The notes: a model not told the origin generated them from the letters alone. A stretch of 64,000 nucleotides of DNA from Alcaligenaceae bacterium (GCA_013416445.1 JACCER010000002.1:293168-357167), one strand, 5' to 3'. Numbered from the stretch's first letter, positions 11,553-21,074 are shown. Made by a program: numbers and translations.

Positions 11553-11970
11553 AGATTGTCTAAAACGTAAAAATCATAAAACTGGGCCGATGACGGGCGA
11601 ATAGGAAATTCTAACACTTGCACCTGAACTAACACCTCGGCTTACATAGAGCCGAGCGCCATATAAGCCAAACTGGCTTAAATGCAGCGCTTGCCGTGTG
11701 TTGCTCACAAAACACATTAAGGCACTGCCCTTGTTGCTAAAAACCAACAATAAGCCGGCGGTTACAGTAGAAATCCCAATATCTAGTCAATATGAACCGC
11801 TGGGGCTTAACTAACCAGGCAAAAATGCCGTAAGATTCGCCCTAACACGCATGAAACCCAGCGCAATTCTTTGATTGACTCATAGCGTTGCTATACTGGC
11901 TCCGTTTTCTTGATATGCGGCGGGGGTTCGCTGCGGTCACTTACCAGCATTAAGCTCAACGAGGAGAAAC
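11553..11970. other. Divergent intergenic region gyrA / ompA
   Basis: 418 bases without a supported gene, holding the leftward promoter of gyrA and the rightward promoter and long leader of ompA. The ompA ribosome site is GAGGAG at 11961-11966. I see no tRNA, riboswitch or repeat in it. Confidence 0.6.
11870..11897 (+). promoter_or_regulatory. Probable sigma-70 promoter of ompA
   Basis: TATACT at 11892-11897 with TTTGAT at 11870-11875 and a 16-base spacer. It lies about 75 bases before the ompA ATG, consistent with an outer-membrane protein mRNA leader. Confidence 0.45.
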
Positions 11971-12555
11971 ATGAACAAACCCTCCAAAATCGCACTTGCA
12001 CTCGCCATTGCAGCCACTTCGGCTACTGGCGCAGTATCTGCGCAAACTGTCGATAACTGGCAAAATCCGTTTGGCAACGTTTGGAAAAACGGCACTAACG
12101 AATTGTGCTGGCGCGACAACTTCTGGACTCCAGCTACCGGTATCGCCGGTTGCGACGGCGTGCCAGTAGCTCAGGCCGAGGCTCCAGTGGTTGCTCCTAC
12201 AGCAACCAAGGTTGTCTTGAACGCTGACACCTTCTTCGACTTCGACAAAGCAACACTGAAGCCTGAAGGCCGTCAAATCCTTGACCAAGTTGCCGCACAA
12301 GCCAACACGGTCAATCTGGAAACGCTTATTGCAACTGGTCATACCGACTCCATCGGTACAGAAAAGTACAACCAAGGCCTGTCCGAGCGCCGTGCCAACA
12401 CGGTCAAGAACTACCTGGTCAGCAAAGGCATCCCTGCCGACCGCATCTATGCTGAAGGCAAAGGCGAACTCAGCCCTGTTGCCACCAACAAGACTCGCGA
12501 AGGTCGCGCACAGAACCGTCGCGTAGAGATCGAAATCGTTGGCGTTCGCAAGTAA
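11971..12555 (+). CDS. ompA: OmpA-family outer membrane protein
   Basis: A 194-residue OmpA-like protein. A signal peptide (residues 1-24, ending VSA) is followed by a short Trp-rich segment in place of a full eight-stranded barrel, then a Val/Ala/Pro linker and the peptidoglycan-binding OmpA C-terminal domain (about 79-190) with TGHTDSIGTEKYN, LSERRANTV and NRRVEIE. It tethers the outer membrane to peptidoglycan. This small form next to gyrA is typical of Bordetella relatives. It has a strong ribosome site and its own terminator. Confidence 0.93.
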   Translation: MNKPSKIALALAIAATSATGAVSAQTVDNWQNPFGNVWKNGTNELCWRDNFWTPATGIAGCDGVPVAQAEAPVVAPTATKVVLNADTFFDFDKATLKPEGRQILDQVAAQANTVNLETLIATGHTDSIGTEKYNQGLSERRANTVKNYLVSKGIPADRIYAEGKGELSPVATNKTREGRAQNRRVEIEIVGVRK

Positions 12556-12590
12556 TACTTTGCAGTAATACTTGTTGCGTTAAACGCTAC

Positions 12591-12621
12591 AATAAGGGCT
12601 CCGCACTGCGGAGCCCTTATT
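12591..12621 (+). terminator. Terminator after ompA
   Basis: A perfect 14-bp stem (12591-12604 with 12608-12621) around a three-base loop. The stem flanks are A/T rich, so it could work in either direction, but ompA is the gene it closes. Confidence 0.8.
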
Positions 12622-12685
12622 CGTTGGCTGGCCGATACGCCCGTTTCTTGCGCCAACGCTTTATTCACCCGCTACGGAACAGCCC

Positions 12686-13420
12686 ATGAACGCAACCACA
12701 ACTTCCGCTCCCAGCCATACGCCCAATGTAGACCAGGCCGAACTCGACAAGTTCAGTGCGCTGGCTTCGCGCTGGTGGGACCCGGAAAGTGAATTCAAGC
12801 CTCTGCATGCCATTAATCCGTTACGTCTCGGCTGGATCACTGACCTTGCCGGCCCGCTGGCGGGTAAAAAAATCATCGACGTGGGCTGTGGCGGCGGAAT
12901 ACTGGCTGAAAGCATGGCGAAGGCGGGCGCCCAGGTCACTGGCATAGACCTGGCCGAAAAATCACTGACGGTTGCCCGGTTGCACGGACTGGAATCGGGC
13001 GTGCAGGTCGATTACAAAGCCATCAGCGCAGAACAGATGGCCACTGAACAAGCCGGCCAGTTCGATATCGTTACCTGCATGGAAATGCTTGAACATGTAC
13101 CCGATCCGGGCTCTATCGTGCAAGCTTGCGCCACCCTGGTCAAGCCGGGCGGCTGGGTATTTTTCTCCACCCTCAACCGTAACCCCAAGTCTTTCCTGTT
13201 CGCCATTGTTGGCGCCGAATACCTGCTGCGCCTGCTGCCCAAGGGTACGCACAGCTATGAAAGCTTCATCAAGCCCAGCGAACTCACTGCCTCGGCACGG
13301 CACGCCGGCCTGGTGGCAACTACCCTGGCAGGCATGGAATACAACCCTCTTACCGATTTGTACAAAATCACCCGCGATACTTCCGTCAATTACCTTTTGG
13401 CGACTCGTCGCGAGGGCTGA
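12686..13420 (+). CDS. ubiG: Ubiquinone biosynthesis O-methyltransferase UbiG
   Basis: SAM-dependent enzyme doing both O-methylations of ubiquinone synthesis. The 244-residue protein shows the SAM motif [13 protein letters not shown] at about 63-75 and the UbiG signatures [15 protein letters not shown] near the N-terminus and [11 protein letters not shown] after the core. It is five bases upstream of gph, on the same strand. Confidence 0.95.
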   Translation: MNATTTSAPSHTPNVDQAELDKFSALASRWWDPESEFKPLHAINPLRLGWITDLAGPLAGKKIIDVGCGGGILAESMAKAGAQVTGIDLAEKSLTVARLHGLESGVQVDYKAISAEQMATEQAGQFDIVTCMEMLEHVPDPGSIVQACATLVKPGGWVFFSTLNRNPKSFLFAIVGAEYLLRLLPKGTHSYESFIKPSELTASARHAGLVATTLAGMEYNPLTDLYKITRDTSVNYLLATRREG

Positions 13421-13425
13421 TACTC

Positions 13426-14097
13426 ATGCAAAAACTTGTTCTATTCGATTTCGATGGCACGCTAGCCGATACCGCCCCCGACCTCGCGGCGGCAGCCAAC
13501 AGGCAACGGGCCCGCAAAGGCCTGCCGCCCTTACCCTATGCAGATTTGCGCCCTTACGCCTCGCACGGTGTGCGTGGCCTGCTGAAAGCCGGGCTCGATA
13601 TGGACACCACCCACCCCGAATTCGAAACCTGCCGCGAGCAATTCCTGGAAGACTACGAACAAAACATGACCACGCTCAGCGTCCTGTTCCCGGGCATAAA
13701 GCCGCTGCTGGCCAAGCTCAAGGAAAGCGGTTACGCATGGGGCATAGTCACCAACAAAATGGAATACTTGGCCATTCCCCTGGTTGTGCATTTGGGGTTA
13801 TATACCGATTGCGTGGTTACAGTAGGCGGCGACACTACTAACCACTCCAAGCCTCACCCGGCGCCACTGTTGCATGCTGCACAAGTCGCCGGATTTGCCC
13901 CTAGCGACTGCATTTACGTGGGCGACGACGAACGCGACATCATCGCCGGCAAGGCCGCCGGCATGGCTACCATCGTGGCCGCCTATGGCTATTGCGGTGA
14001 CGAGGCCCCGCTAACCGACTGGCAAGCCGACGCTATCGCGGCAACTCCTGAAGATATCTGGCCAGCAATCCAACACTGGGCCGCTGCAAGCAACTAG
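13426..14097 (+). CDS. gph: Phosphoglycolate phosphatase (HAD-IA family)
   Basis: Dephosphorylates 2-phosphoglycolate from DNA repair and photorespiration-like chemistry. The 223-residue protein has all HAD motifs: DFDGTLAD (nucleophile D8, acid D10), VTNK, KPHPAP and GDDERD. It follows ubiG closely, the ompA-ubiG-gph order known from Bordetella-like genomes. Some relatives in this position are called N-acetylmuramate 6-phosphate phosphatase (MupP) in pseudomonads, so the substrate is likely but not certain. Confidence 0.85.
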   Translation: MQKLVLFDFDGTLADTAPDLAAAANRQRARKGLPPLPYADLRPYASHGVRGLLKAGLDMDTTHPEFETCREQFLEDYEQNMTTLSVLFPGIKPLLAKLKESGYAWGIVTNKMEYLAIPLVVHLGLYTDCVVTVGGDTTNHSKPHPAPLLHAAQVAGFAPSDCIYVGDDERDIIAGKAAGMATIVAAYGYCGDEAPLTDWQADAIAATPEDIWPAIQHWAAASN

Positions 14098-14345
14098 GCC
14101 AGGCGCCGATTTTCGATATCAACCTTGCTCCCAAAAATTATCACGCAGTTGATCGGGAGCACCCCGGAATCAAGAAGCCCGCTTAGCCATTAAGCATATG
14201 GCGTGCATGGCTCACCAAAAAAAACCATGATTTCATGGAAATTTTGCGCTGACACCGGGCCCATGCACTATTATTTAGTTCTAAAATAAGGACACACTAT
14301 ATTCATTTGGTAACAATTCCATAAAACCGCTGAAGGAACGCGTAC

Positions 14346-15899
14346 ATGAGCTTGCCTACTTGGACAGATCAGCAGGTATTCAATCAGATGAACTCTGGCA
14401 GCACATGGGCTGCCCCCGTCATTACTTATGCATTCCCGCTATGGGCCAGCCAGTTTGCCCCAGGCCTGGGGGATGACACAGCGGGATTCTCGCCCATCAA
14501 CGCTATTCAACAACCCCTGCTCAATCTAGGCATGCTGATTTGGGATGATCTCATTAGCCCGACCATCCAGCAGGGCTCTGCCCAGTCGGCCAACATCCTC
14601 ATCGGCAATACATCCAGCACAGACGGCTATGCCTTTGCTTACTATCCCGCCGATGGAGGAAGTGTCTGGTTTTCATCCAAATATCACAATCTCCTGAAAC
14701 CCGAAATTGGACAGGACAGTTTTGCTACCTTCATTCATGAAATAGGCCACGCCCTGGGCCTGCGCCACATGGGCGATTACAACGGAGAAAACAACAACGG
14801 CCCATCTTCCTATCAGGATAGTGATATGTTGTCGGTCATGTCCTACTATGGCCCGGGCATAAACTACGGACAAGGGCAGGTGGCCTGGGGAAACTGGTCC
14901 AATTCCGATGGGCATCCGTATTCTGTACAAACCCCCATGGTCAATGACATCATGGTGATTCAACAAATGTATGGTGCCAACCCAACCACCCGGGTGGATA
15001 ACACCGTTTATGGCTTTGGCTCCAACATCCAGGGGCAAACCGCCCAGATCTACGACTTCTCCATCAACCAGAACCCGATACTGACAATTTATGATGCTGG
15101 CGGAATAGACACGCTGAACTTGAGTGGCTGGTCCACCAACAGCGTAGTGGATTTGCGCCCTGGGCAGTACTCCTCGGTCAACAGCATGACGAACAACATC
15201 GCCATCGCCCACGGGGTCATCATTGAAAACCTCATTACTGGCGCCGGCAACGACACGCTGCAGGGCAACTGGGCGGACAACTACCTGGATGGCGGAGCCG
15301 GCCATGACACTGCCATATTTATCGGAAATTATGCGGACTACAGCCTAAGCTACGATTTATTCAACCGCGAGTACACAGTCCAGGATACTGTCGGCCCCAA
15401 TGGCACCGATACCCTGATCAACATCGAATCAGCCATATTTAGTGATTTTGGTGACAGTCTCAACAACCTGACCTGGGGAGTCCATCGATTTTACAATTCC
15501 GATTTGGGGATGCACTTCTACACAGCGAATAACGACGAGGCTAGCATTGTGGCCCAAACAGAGGCTTTTCAGTATGAAGGCATCGGTTTTGGCCGTAGTA
15601 TAAGCGGCACAGACACCGTATCGGTACAGCGTTTCCTCAATACCGCCACAGGCGATCATTTCTATACGGCCAACGCCGCCGAAGCCGATTCCATACGTGA
15701 GCCCAGCGGCCCTTGGCTGTACGAAGGGATTGCCTTCAACGCCTATGCACACAAAACGGACGATACCACCGAGCTCTTTCGTTTCTTAAACAAGGGGTCT
15801 GGCGCCCATTTTTACACAGCTGATGCCGCCGAAATGAACACCATTATGCTTAGCGGAAATTTCAACTACGAAGGCATTGCCTTTTACGTTGAGGCATAA
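14346..15899 (+). CDS. M10 serralysin-like zinc metalloprotease with DUF5648-type repeats
   Basis: A 517-residue probable secreted protease. The zinc site HEIGHALGLRH (H131, H135, H141, catalytic E132) and Met-turn SVMSYY (163-168) mark the metzincin M10B family. A short RTX-like calcium region GAGNDTLQG...GGAGHDT follows at about 299-321. There is no N-terminal signal peptide, which fits type I secretion, but no ABC/MFP exporter genes are nearby. The last 140 residues are three copies (about 379-416, 428-466, 478-515) of a repeat with RF.N...G.HFYTA..AE and YEGI.F, the DUF5648-type domain. This ending replaces the usual serralysin RTX tail. Upstream and downstream DNA carries gene scars, so it may have been acquired. 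Confidence 0.85.
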   Translation: MSLPTWTDQQVFNQMNSGSTWAAPVITYAFPLWASQFAPGLGDDTAGFSPINAIQQPLLNLGMLIWDDLISPTIQQGSAQSANILIGNTSSTDGYAFAYYPADGGSVWFSSKYHNLLKPEIGQDSFATFIHEIGHALGLRHMGDYNGENNNGPSSYQDSDMLSVMSYYGPGINYGQGQVAWGNWSNSDGHPYSVQTPMVNDIMVIQQMYGANPTTRVDNTVYGFGSNIQGQTAQIYDFSINQNPILTIYDAGGIDTLNLSGWSTNSVVDLRPGQYSSVNSMTNNIAIAHGVIIENLITGAGNDTLQGNWADNYLDGGAGHDTAIFIGNYADYSLSYDLFNREYTVQDTVGPNGTDTLINIESAIFSDFGDSLNNLTWGVHRFYNSDLGMHFYTANNDEASIVAQTEAFQYEGIGFGRSISGTDTVSVQRFLNTATGDHFYTANAAEADSIREPSGPWLYEGIAFNAYAHKTDDTTELFRFLNKGSGAHFYTADAAEMNTIMLSGNFNYEGIAFYVEA

Positions 15900-16036
15900 A
15901 CGAGCACTATCCAGGTATTGCCGACCAGACGGGGTTTGGTTTGGCGCTATCTTTACGCAAGCATTTTAAAAAGGCATTCGGCATAACACCCACGGCCTAT
16001 CGCAAGCAAGAAAGATTACAAAGGCTTGCGCGCTAG
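15893..16036 (+). pseudogene. AraC/GlxA-type regulator, C-terminal remnant
   Basis: An open stretch with no start codon context reads YPGIADQTGFGLALSL then RKHFKKAFGITPTAYRK and ends at a TAG (16034-16036). This is the second helix-turn-helix and tail of an AraC-family activator. Nothing upstream in this frame continues it because the protease gene occupies the DNA. It also overlaps the 3' end of the convergent methyltransferase gene by 21 bases. I read it as the stump left when DNA carrying the protease replaced the rest of the regulator. Confidence 0.7.
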
Positions 16037-16579
16037 CAGCGTGGCAAATTGTAGTTTGGCCCCATTGTGCATGGTGCCCGGATCTTCATTGTATTTAATC
16101 AGTTCCCAGCCCTGATAAACGGTGCTGAGTTCCTCCGATTTCAGGACAAATGGAAAATTCATAGGACAAGGATATTCCACGGTGTTCATGGCGCACACAA
16201 TCAGGTTATAGCCCCCTGGAAGCGTGCTGTCCTGCATGTCGGTCAGCACGGCTTCCACCCGGGACGGATCAAGAAACATCAAGGTCACGGTGCAGACAAT
16301 AAAGTTGTAATCCGCATTCAGCGCTGCATCATTGATGTCATAAACCTTAGGCTGAATCGTGCGGATCCCCGCTTGCTCGACGATGGACTGCAGCATGCCG
16401 ATTGCATTGGGGTTGGTATCAACGGCCGTCACATCGAAGCCCTGTTGACTTAGGTACAGGGCGTTGCGCCCGTTCGAGCACCCCATGTCCAGCGCAGTGC
16501 ATGGCTTGATGATTTCGCATGCCTGCACAACTTCGCTGTGGGCCGGGTTCAGACCATAGCGGCTATTTAAATCTTCCAT
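16016..16579 (-). CDS. tehB: TehB-like SAM-dependent methyltransferase (tellurite resistance family)
   Basis: A 187-residue class I methyltransferase strongly resembling E. coli TehB: HSEVVQA near the start, motif I ALDMGCSNGRNALYL, VCTVTLMFL, LPGGYNLIV, MNFPFVLKSEEL and WELIKYNED. TehB volatilises or detoxifies tellurite and other metalloids using SAM. I chose ATG 16579 because the family begins just before this point; an in-frame ATG ten codons earlier is possible. No tehA partner is present. Confidence 0.85.
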   Translation of the reverse strand: MEDLNSRYGLNPAHSEVVQACEIIKPCTALDMGCSNGRNALYLSQQGFDVTAVDTNPNAIGMLQSIVEQAGIRTIQPKVYDINDAALNADYNFIVCTVTLMFLDPSRVEAVLTDMQDSTLPGGYNLIVCAMNTVEYPCPMNFPFVLKSEELSTVYQGWELIKYNEDPGTMHNGAKLQFATLLARKPL

Positions 16580-16663
16580 TGTTTGCAATCCTTTGAGGGG
16601 CTTCTGCACTAGTCTTTGCGAGTCTTGCTAATGGTGACCGGTACAAACAAGTTGAACTTGCCC

Positions 16664-16820
16664 CTATTTCATGTCCCGCAGCTTATGCTGCTTCAAGGCC
16701 GCCTCGGTGTGAATCGACATGCGATAGCCAATCACCGAAAGCTGGCGGCCCCGATTATAGAAGCCTTCAATCGAGTTAACCCTATTGACCTTAGTCTGGA
16801 CCTGGGTTGCGTGGCCATTG
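16664..16820 (-). pseudogene. Probable IS3-family transposase C-terminal remnant
   Basis: On the minus strand an open stretch ending at 16664 reads VNSIEGFYNRGRQLSVIGY and resembles the last part of IS3 OrfB (typically IE.FYN..R.HS.LGY.SP). There is no start, no catalytic DDE core and no visible terminal repeat. I call it a decayed insertion sequence tail; the match is short and by eye only. Confidence 0.42.
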
Positions 16821-16852
16821 TCGCTTTTGGCTGATGGGTCGGTACCCTAAGG

Positions 16853-17098
16853 CTAAGCATCCTGAGCGGTCACTATGACGTGGCGCGACTTGGCGTTTTT
16901 ACAGTCTAGGTCGGTTAGTTTCATAGAGTACTTTTCTGATAGACAGTTAGCTTTTGCAAAACCATTACATTTTGATAAATTGGCTTCAGTGTTTCCAACA
17001 CCGGGATAAATTAAAACATTTGTAAAAACCTCTTGATATCCGGTATAACGACATAGACACTGATAAGGATTCTTATCTTTGAACGTCTTTGCCGCCAT
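16853..17098 (-). CDS. Hypothetical Cys-containing protein, doubtful
   Basis: An open frame of 81 residues from ATG 17098 (the frame stays open to 17209) with NPYQCLCRYTGYQEVF and several more cysteines. I do not recognise it. The DNA is clearly more A/T-rich than its neighbours, and the frame lies between an IS3 scrap and the antiporter pseudogene, so it may be foreign or simply non-coding. No convincing ribosome site was seen. Confidence 0.25.
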   Translation of the reverse strand: MAAKTFKDKNPYQCLCRYTGYQEVFTNVLIYPGVGNTEANLSKCNGFAKANCLSEKYSMKLTDLDCKNAKSRHVIVTAQDA

Positions 17099-17202
17099 TC
17101 CTGAAGAGACGCAAATACTTAGGCACGATCCACAGGTCGCCACCCAGCTCCGCTTTACCAGACACCCGCCAGGTTTTTCAACTGAGATCCAAGAGGCGAA
17201 AA

Positions 17203-18540
17203 ATGACACCAGGTAAAAAAATGACAGTGGTGCAGCTCACCATGCTTACCGTAGTCAATATGTTGGGTTCGGGTATTGTGCTGCTGCCCACCAAATTGGC
17301 AGAAGTCGGGGCGATCTCCATTCTGTCATGGCTGGTGACTGCCACCGGGTCCTTGGCTTTGGCCTATTGTTTTGCCCAATGCGGCATGCTGAGCCGCAAA
17401 TCTGGCGGTATGGGTGGCTACGCTGAATACGCGTTTGGCCGCTCCGGCAACTACCTGGTGAATTACACCTACGGGACCTCACTGTTGATTGCCAATGTTG
17501 CTATTGGCATCACTGCCGTTGGCTACATGACTGAGCTTTTCGGCATGCAACTCAGCCCCATGGGGGTTGGCTTGACGACGATCGCTCTACTGTGGATCAC
17601 GACATTCGCTAACTTCGGCGGTGCTGGCATCACCGGCAAGATCGGAAGCGTCACTGTCTGAGGCGTGATTTTGCCGGTAGTCGGCGTCTCCACCTTTGGT
17701 TGGTTCTGGTTCAGCCCAAGCACCTATGCCGAAGCCTGGAACCCTCATGGCTTGTCATACTTTCAGGCGGCCAGTTCCTCGGTGGCTATCACGCTATGGG
17801 CTTTTCTAGGCATGGAATCGGCCTGCGCCAACTCTGATGCCGTTGAAAACCCAGAGAAAAACGTACCAATCGCTGTGCTTGGCGGCACGATTGGCGCCGC
17901 CGTGATCTACATTGCTTCAACCAATGTCATGGCCGGCATTGTCTCCAACCCCGAACTCGCTGCCTCTACGGCTCCGTTTGGTCTGGTATTTGCCCACATG
18001 TTTACGCCACTGGTCGGACAAATCATCATGGGCCTGATGGTGCTAGCCTGCATTGGTTCACTATTGGGCTGGCAGTTCACCATCGCTCAGGTGTTCAAAA
18101 GCTCAGCCGATACCGGTTACTTTCTGCCTATATTTGCCAAGGTCAACAAGGCCGGCACACCTATCGTTGCCATGCTAATTTTGCTGGCCGCCCAGACCGG
18201 CTTGGCGCTGCTGACTATCAGCCCCGATCTCACCAAGCAATTCGACACACTGACGAACTTGGCTGTGGTCACCAATCTCGTGCCTTACGTGCTGTCCATG
18301 GCGGCCTTGATGACCATCCAGAAGGTGGCCGGTGTAGAGCCTCGCAAAGCCTTGTTTGTCAATATTGTTTCGTGGGTCGCTGCGACCTACAGCTATCTGG
18401 CACTGTACAGCTCAGGCTCCCAAGCCCTACTGCTCGGCGGCGTGGCAACCATCTTTGGCTTCACGCTCTACGGCTTTGTCAGCACCCGCATGCTGCGTTT
18501 AGACCAAGAACGTGCAGCCACGGCTGGCAAGTCCGTGTAA
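17203..18540 (+). pseudogene. potE: PotE-like putrescine/ornithine antiporter broken by an in-frame TGA
   Basis: Two adjacent open stretches in the same frame together give a full-length APC-family antiporter of about 445 residues with 12 membrane segments, collinear with E. coli PotE from the first residues (VVQLTMLTVVNMLGSGI) to the end. They are separated by TGA at 17659-17661. PotE has Trp there (ITVWGVIIPVVG against SVTV-stop-GVILPVVG), so a single TGG to TGA change explains it. The start ATG at 17203 has AGAGG upstream. If the stop is real, only the first five or so helices are made. Translation restart, suppression or a sequencing error remain possible. The intact decarboxylase follows 49 bases downstream. 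Confidence 0.85.
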
Positions 18541-18589
18541 TTCGATCCCAGCCCTTTCCACCCCTGATCCACCGCAACGGAGCCTGACT

Positions 18590-20878
18590 ATGTTTTTCAA
18601 AGCACTGGACTACCCGGTCGTCATCATCGACAGCGAGTACGAATCACATCGCCTACGCGGCACCATCATTCGCGCCCTAGCGGAGGAACTGGAAAACTCC
18701 AACCAGCGTGTAATGACCAACCTGACGCTGGACGATGCGCTCGTGGCAGCGCGCACCTATTTGGCGGCTTCGGCCGTGTTGATTTCCATAGACGCCGATA
18801 AGGATGCCAGCCAACAATTTACGCAAATACAGCAACTGCTGGAGGAAAATCTGGCACGCCACTCCCACCTGCCTGTATTTTTCTACGGCGAGCGCGGGTC
18901 TGTCGAAAAGGTGCCCACCCATCTTGTGAAGTACGCCCGCGGCTATTTCTATTTGTTTGAAGACACCAAAACCTTTATCGCCCGTCAGGTCATGCGTACC
19001 GCCGAGGAATACATGGAGCATTTGCTGCCACCGTTCTTCAAGGCCTTGATCAAACACACTGCCAAATCGAATTACTCTTGGTACACCCCGGGTCACGCCG
19101 GTGGCGTGGCCTTTACCAAATCCTCGGTGGGCCGGGCTTTTCACCAGTACTTTGGCGAAAACACGCTGCGCAGCGATTTGTCGATTTCCGTACCTGAACT
19201 GGGCTCGCTACTGGACCACACCGGCCCCATACGTCAGGCCGAAATCGAGGCAGCCAAGAACTTTGGCTCCGACCATACCTTTTTTGTCACCAATGGCACT
19301 TCGACTGCCAACAAAATCGTATGGCATGGTACGGTAGCACGTGGCGACGTCGTGTTTGTCGATCGAAACTGCCATAAGTCTTTGCTGCACTCGCTGATCA
19401 TGACCGGCGCTATACCTGTGTATTTCTCGCCCAGTCGCAATGCCCACGGCATCATCGGCCCCATCAGTGAAGATCAGTTTTCGCCTAAGGCCATGCAAGC
19501 CAAGATTGCACAAAGCCCGCTAGCCTCCGCAGCCATGAAAAATGGCGCCAAGCTGCGCATTGCCGTTGTCACCAACTCCACCTATGACGGGCTTTGCTAT
19601 AACGCTGAGAGCATTGCCAAGAAGATTGGCAACGCGGTCGACTTTCTGCATTTCGACGAAGCTTGGTATGCCTATGCGGCCTTTCACCCTTTCTACGAGC
19701 ATTACTACGGCATGGCCAAGGGCAAACCGCGCGAGCAGGATGCCATTGTCTTCACCACCCATTCGACCCACAAGCTGCTGGCAGCCTTCTCCCAGGCATC
19801 GATGGTCCATGTCCGCAACAGCCGCAAACGCAAGTTGGACATGGGTCGCTTCAATGAAGCCTTCATGATGCACACCTCGACCAGTCCGCTCTACCCGGTG
19901 ATTGCTGCTTGCGATATTGCCTCGAAAATGATGGAAGGTCAGGCAGGCGTGTCGCTGATTCAGGAAATGCACGACGAATCCTTAGCATTTCGCCGCGCCA
20001 TGCTCCAAATCGAATCCGATCTGGACAAAAAGGACTGGTGGTTCAAGGTCTGGCAGCCGGATATCGTGGCCAATAGTCTGCAAGAAACCTCCCACCGCAT
20101 TCCGCCCGCCCAACCCAAAGACTGGCAGTTGCACCCTGACGGCAAATGGCATGGTTTTGACCATTTGAGCGACAACTTTGTGATGATCGACCCCATCAAG
20201 GTCACGCTGACCATGCCGGGCCTGGAGATGGATGGACAAATGGGCGAGCAAGGCATTCCTGCCAGCGTCGTCAGCAAGTTCCTCTGGTCACGCGGCATTG
20301 TGGTGGAAAAAACCAACCTTTACTCGTTGCTGGTGTTGTTCTCCATGGGCATCACCAAGGGCAAATGGGGCACATTGTTGGCCGAGCTCATGAGTTTCAA
20401 GCAGCACTATGATGCCAATTCGCCACTGAGCCTGATGCTGCCCGACCTGGTCGCCAGCCACCCGCAAGTCTATGCAAACATCGGTCTGCGTGAGCTGTGC
20501 GACCGTCTCCACCAGTTCAATCGCCATCACAACGTGCCTAAGGTCATGCGCGAGATGTATGTAGAGCAACCCGACATGGCCATGATTCCCGCAGAGGCCT
20601 ACAACCGGCTGGTTCAAGGCGAGGTTGAGAAAGTCGAGGTCAAGAAACTCAAGGGGCGTATTGCCGCAACCATGCTCGTACCTTACCCACCCGGCATTCC
20701 ACTGATCATGCCCGGCGAGCGTTACAACGAAAAGGCTGATGCCATCTTCAACTACCTGCGCATTGCTGAAGAGCAGGATGCTCAGATTCCGGGTTTTGAA
20801 TCCGATGTCCACGGCCGGGAAGTAGAAGTAGACGCTACAGGCCAGCGTCGTTATGTCGTGGAGGTACTCAAGGACTGA
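18590..20878 (+). CDS. Inducible Orn/Lys/Arg decarboxylase (AdiA/SpeF family)
   Basis: A 762-residue fold type I PLP decarboxylase with an N-terminal response-regulator-like wing domain (residues 1 to about 130), the PLP-binding core and a C-terminal domain. The PLP lysine is K395 in HSTHKLLAAFSQAS and the cofactor-ring Asp is in HFDEAWYAY (about 354-362). The LRSDLSISVPELGSLLDH stretch and the area around the lysine look more like the biodegradative arginine decarboxylase AdiA than SpeF, while the neighbouring antiporter is PotE-like. Substrate (arginine or ornithine) is therefore open. Such pairs export polyamine and consume protons in acid. ATG 18590 fits the family start. Confidence 0.85.
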   Translation: MFFKALDYPVVIIDSEYESHRLRGTIIRALAEELENSNQRVMTNLTLDDALVAARTYLAASAVLISIDADKDASQQFTQIQQLLEENLARHSHLPVFFYGERGSVEKVPTHLVKYARGYFYLFEDTKTFIARQVMRTAEEYMEHLLPPFFKALIKHTAKSNYSWYTPGHAGGVAFTKSSVGRAFHQYFGENTLRSDLSISVPELGSLLDHTGPIRQAEIEAAKNFGSDHTFFVTNGTSTANKIVWHGTVARGDVVFVDRNCHKSLLHSLIMTGAIPVYFSPSRNAHGIIGPISEDQFSPKAMQAKIAQSPLASAAMKNGAKLRIAVVTNSTYDGLCYNAESIAKKIGNAVDFLHFDEAWYAYAAFHPFYEHYYGMAKGKPREQDAIVFTTHSTHKLLAAFSQASMVHVRNSRKRKLDMGRFNEAFMMHTSTSPLYPVIAACDIASKMMEGQAGVSLIQEMHDESLAFRRAMLQIESDLDKKDWWFKVWQPDIVANSLQETSHRIPPAQPKDWQLHPDGKWHGFDHLSDNFVMIDPIKVTLTMPGLEMDGQMGEQGIPASVVSKFLWSRGIVVEKTNLYSLLVLFSMGITKGKWGTLLAELMSFKQHYDANSPLSLMLPDLVASHPQVYANIGLRELCDRLHQFNRHHNVPKVMREMYVEQPDMAMIPAEAYNRLVQGEVEKVEVKKLKGRIAATMLVPYPPGIPLIMPGERYNEKADAIFNYLRIAEEQDAQIPGFESDVHGREVEVDATGQRRYVVEVLKD

Positions 20879-20896
20879 ACATTCCATCCAATTCCA

Positions 20897-20919
20897 AGCC
20901 GCCGGAGGGGCGGCTTTTT
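20897..20919 (+). terminator. Terminator of the decarboxylase gene
   Basis: Seven-bp stem AGCCGCC/GGCGGCT with a five-base loop, followed by TTTTT, 18 bases past the stop codon. Confidence 0.85.
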
Positions 20920-20975
20920 CTTACCTACTAGCGAGTGTCGTGGCCAAGTCTTTTCGGACACTCAGATAAGTAATT

Positions 20976-21072
20976 TCAGGCATTGGCCTGTTCATAAGCG
21001 ATCGGTGACTGATATCTCAGCGCTGAATGCAATCTCTGGGTGCTGTAGAGGTTGACGATGTAGTTGGCATTA
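20976..21072 (-). mobile_element. IS3-family transposase OrfB tail, remnant
   Basis: The minus strand reads YIVNLYSTQRLHSALRY then QSPIAYEQANA and stop (20976-20978), the standard end of an IS3 OrfB. The rest of the transposase is missing; the frame continues directly into an unrelated integrase fragment. Confidence 0.75.
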
Positions 21073-21074
21073 CC

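Noticed and set aside
17659..17661. TGA in the antiporter as a selenocysteine codon
   Set aside because: PotE has Trp at this place, the family has no selenoproteins, and I saw no SECIS-like hairpin after the codon. A TGG to TGA change is simpler.
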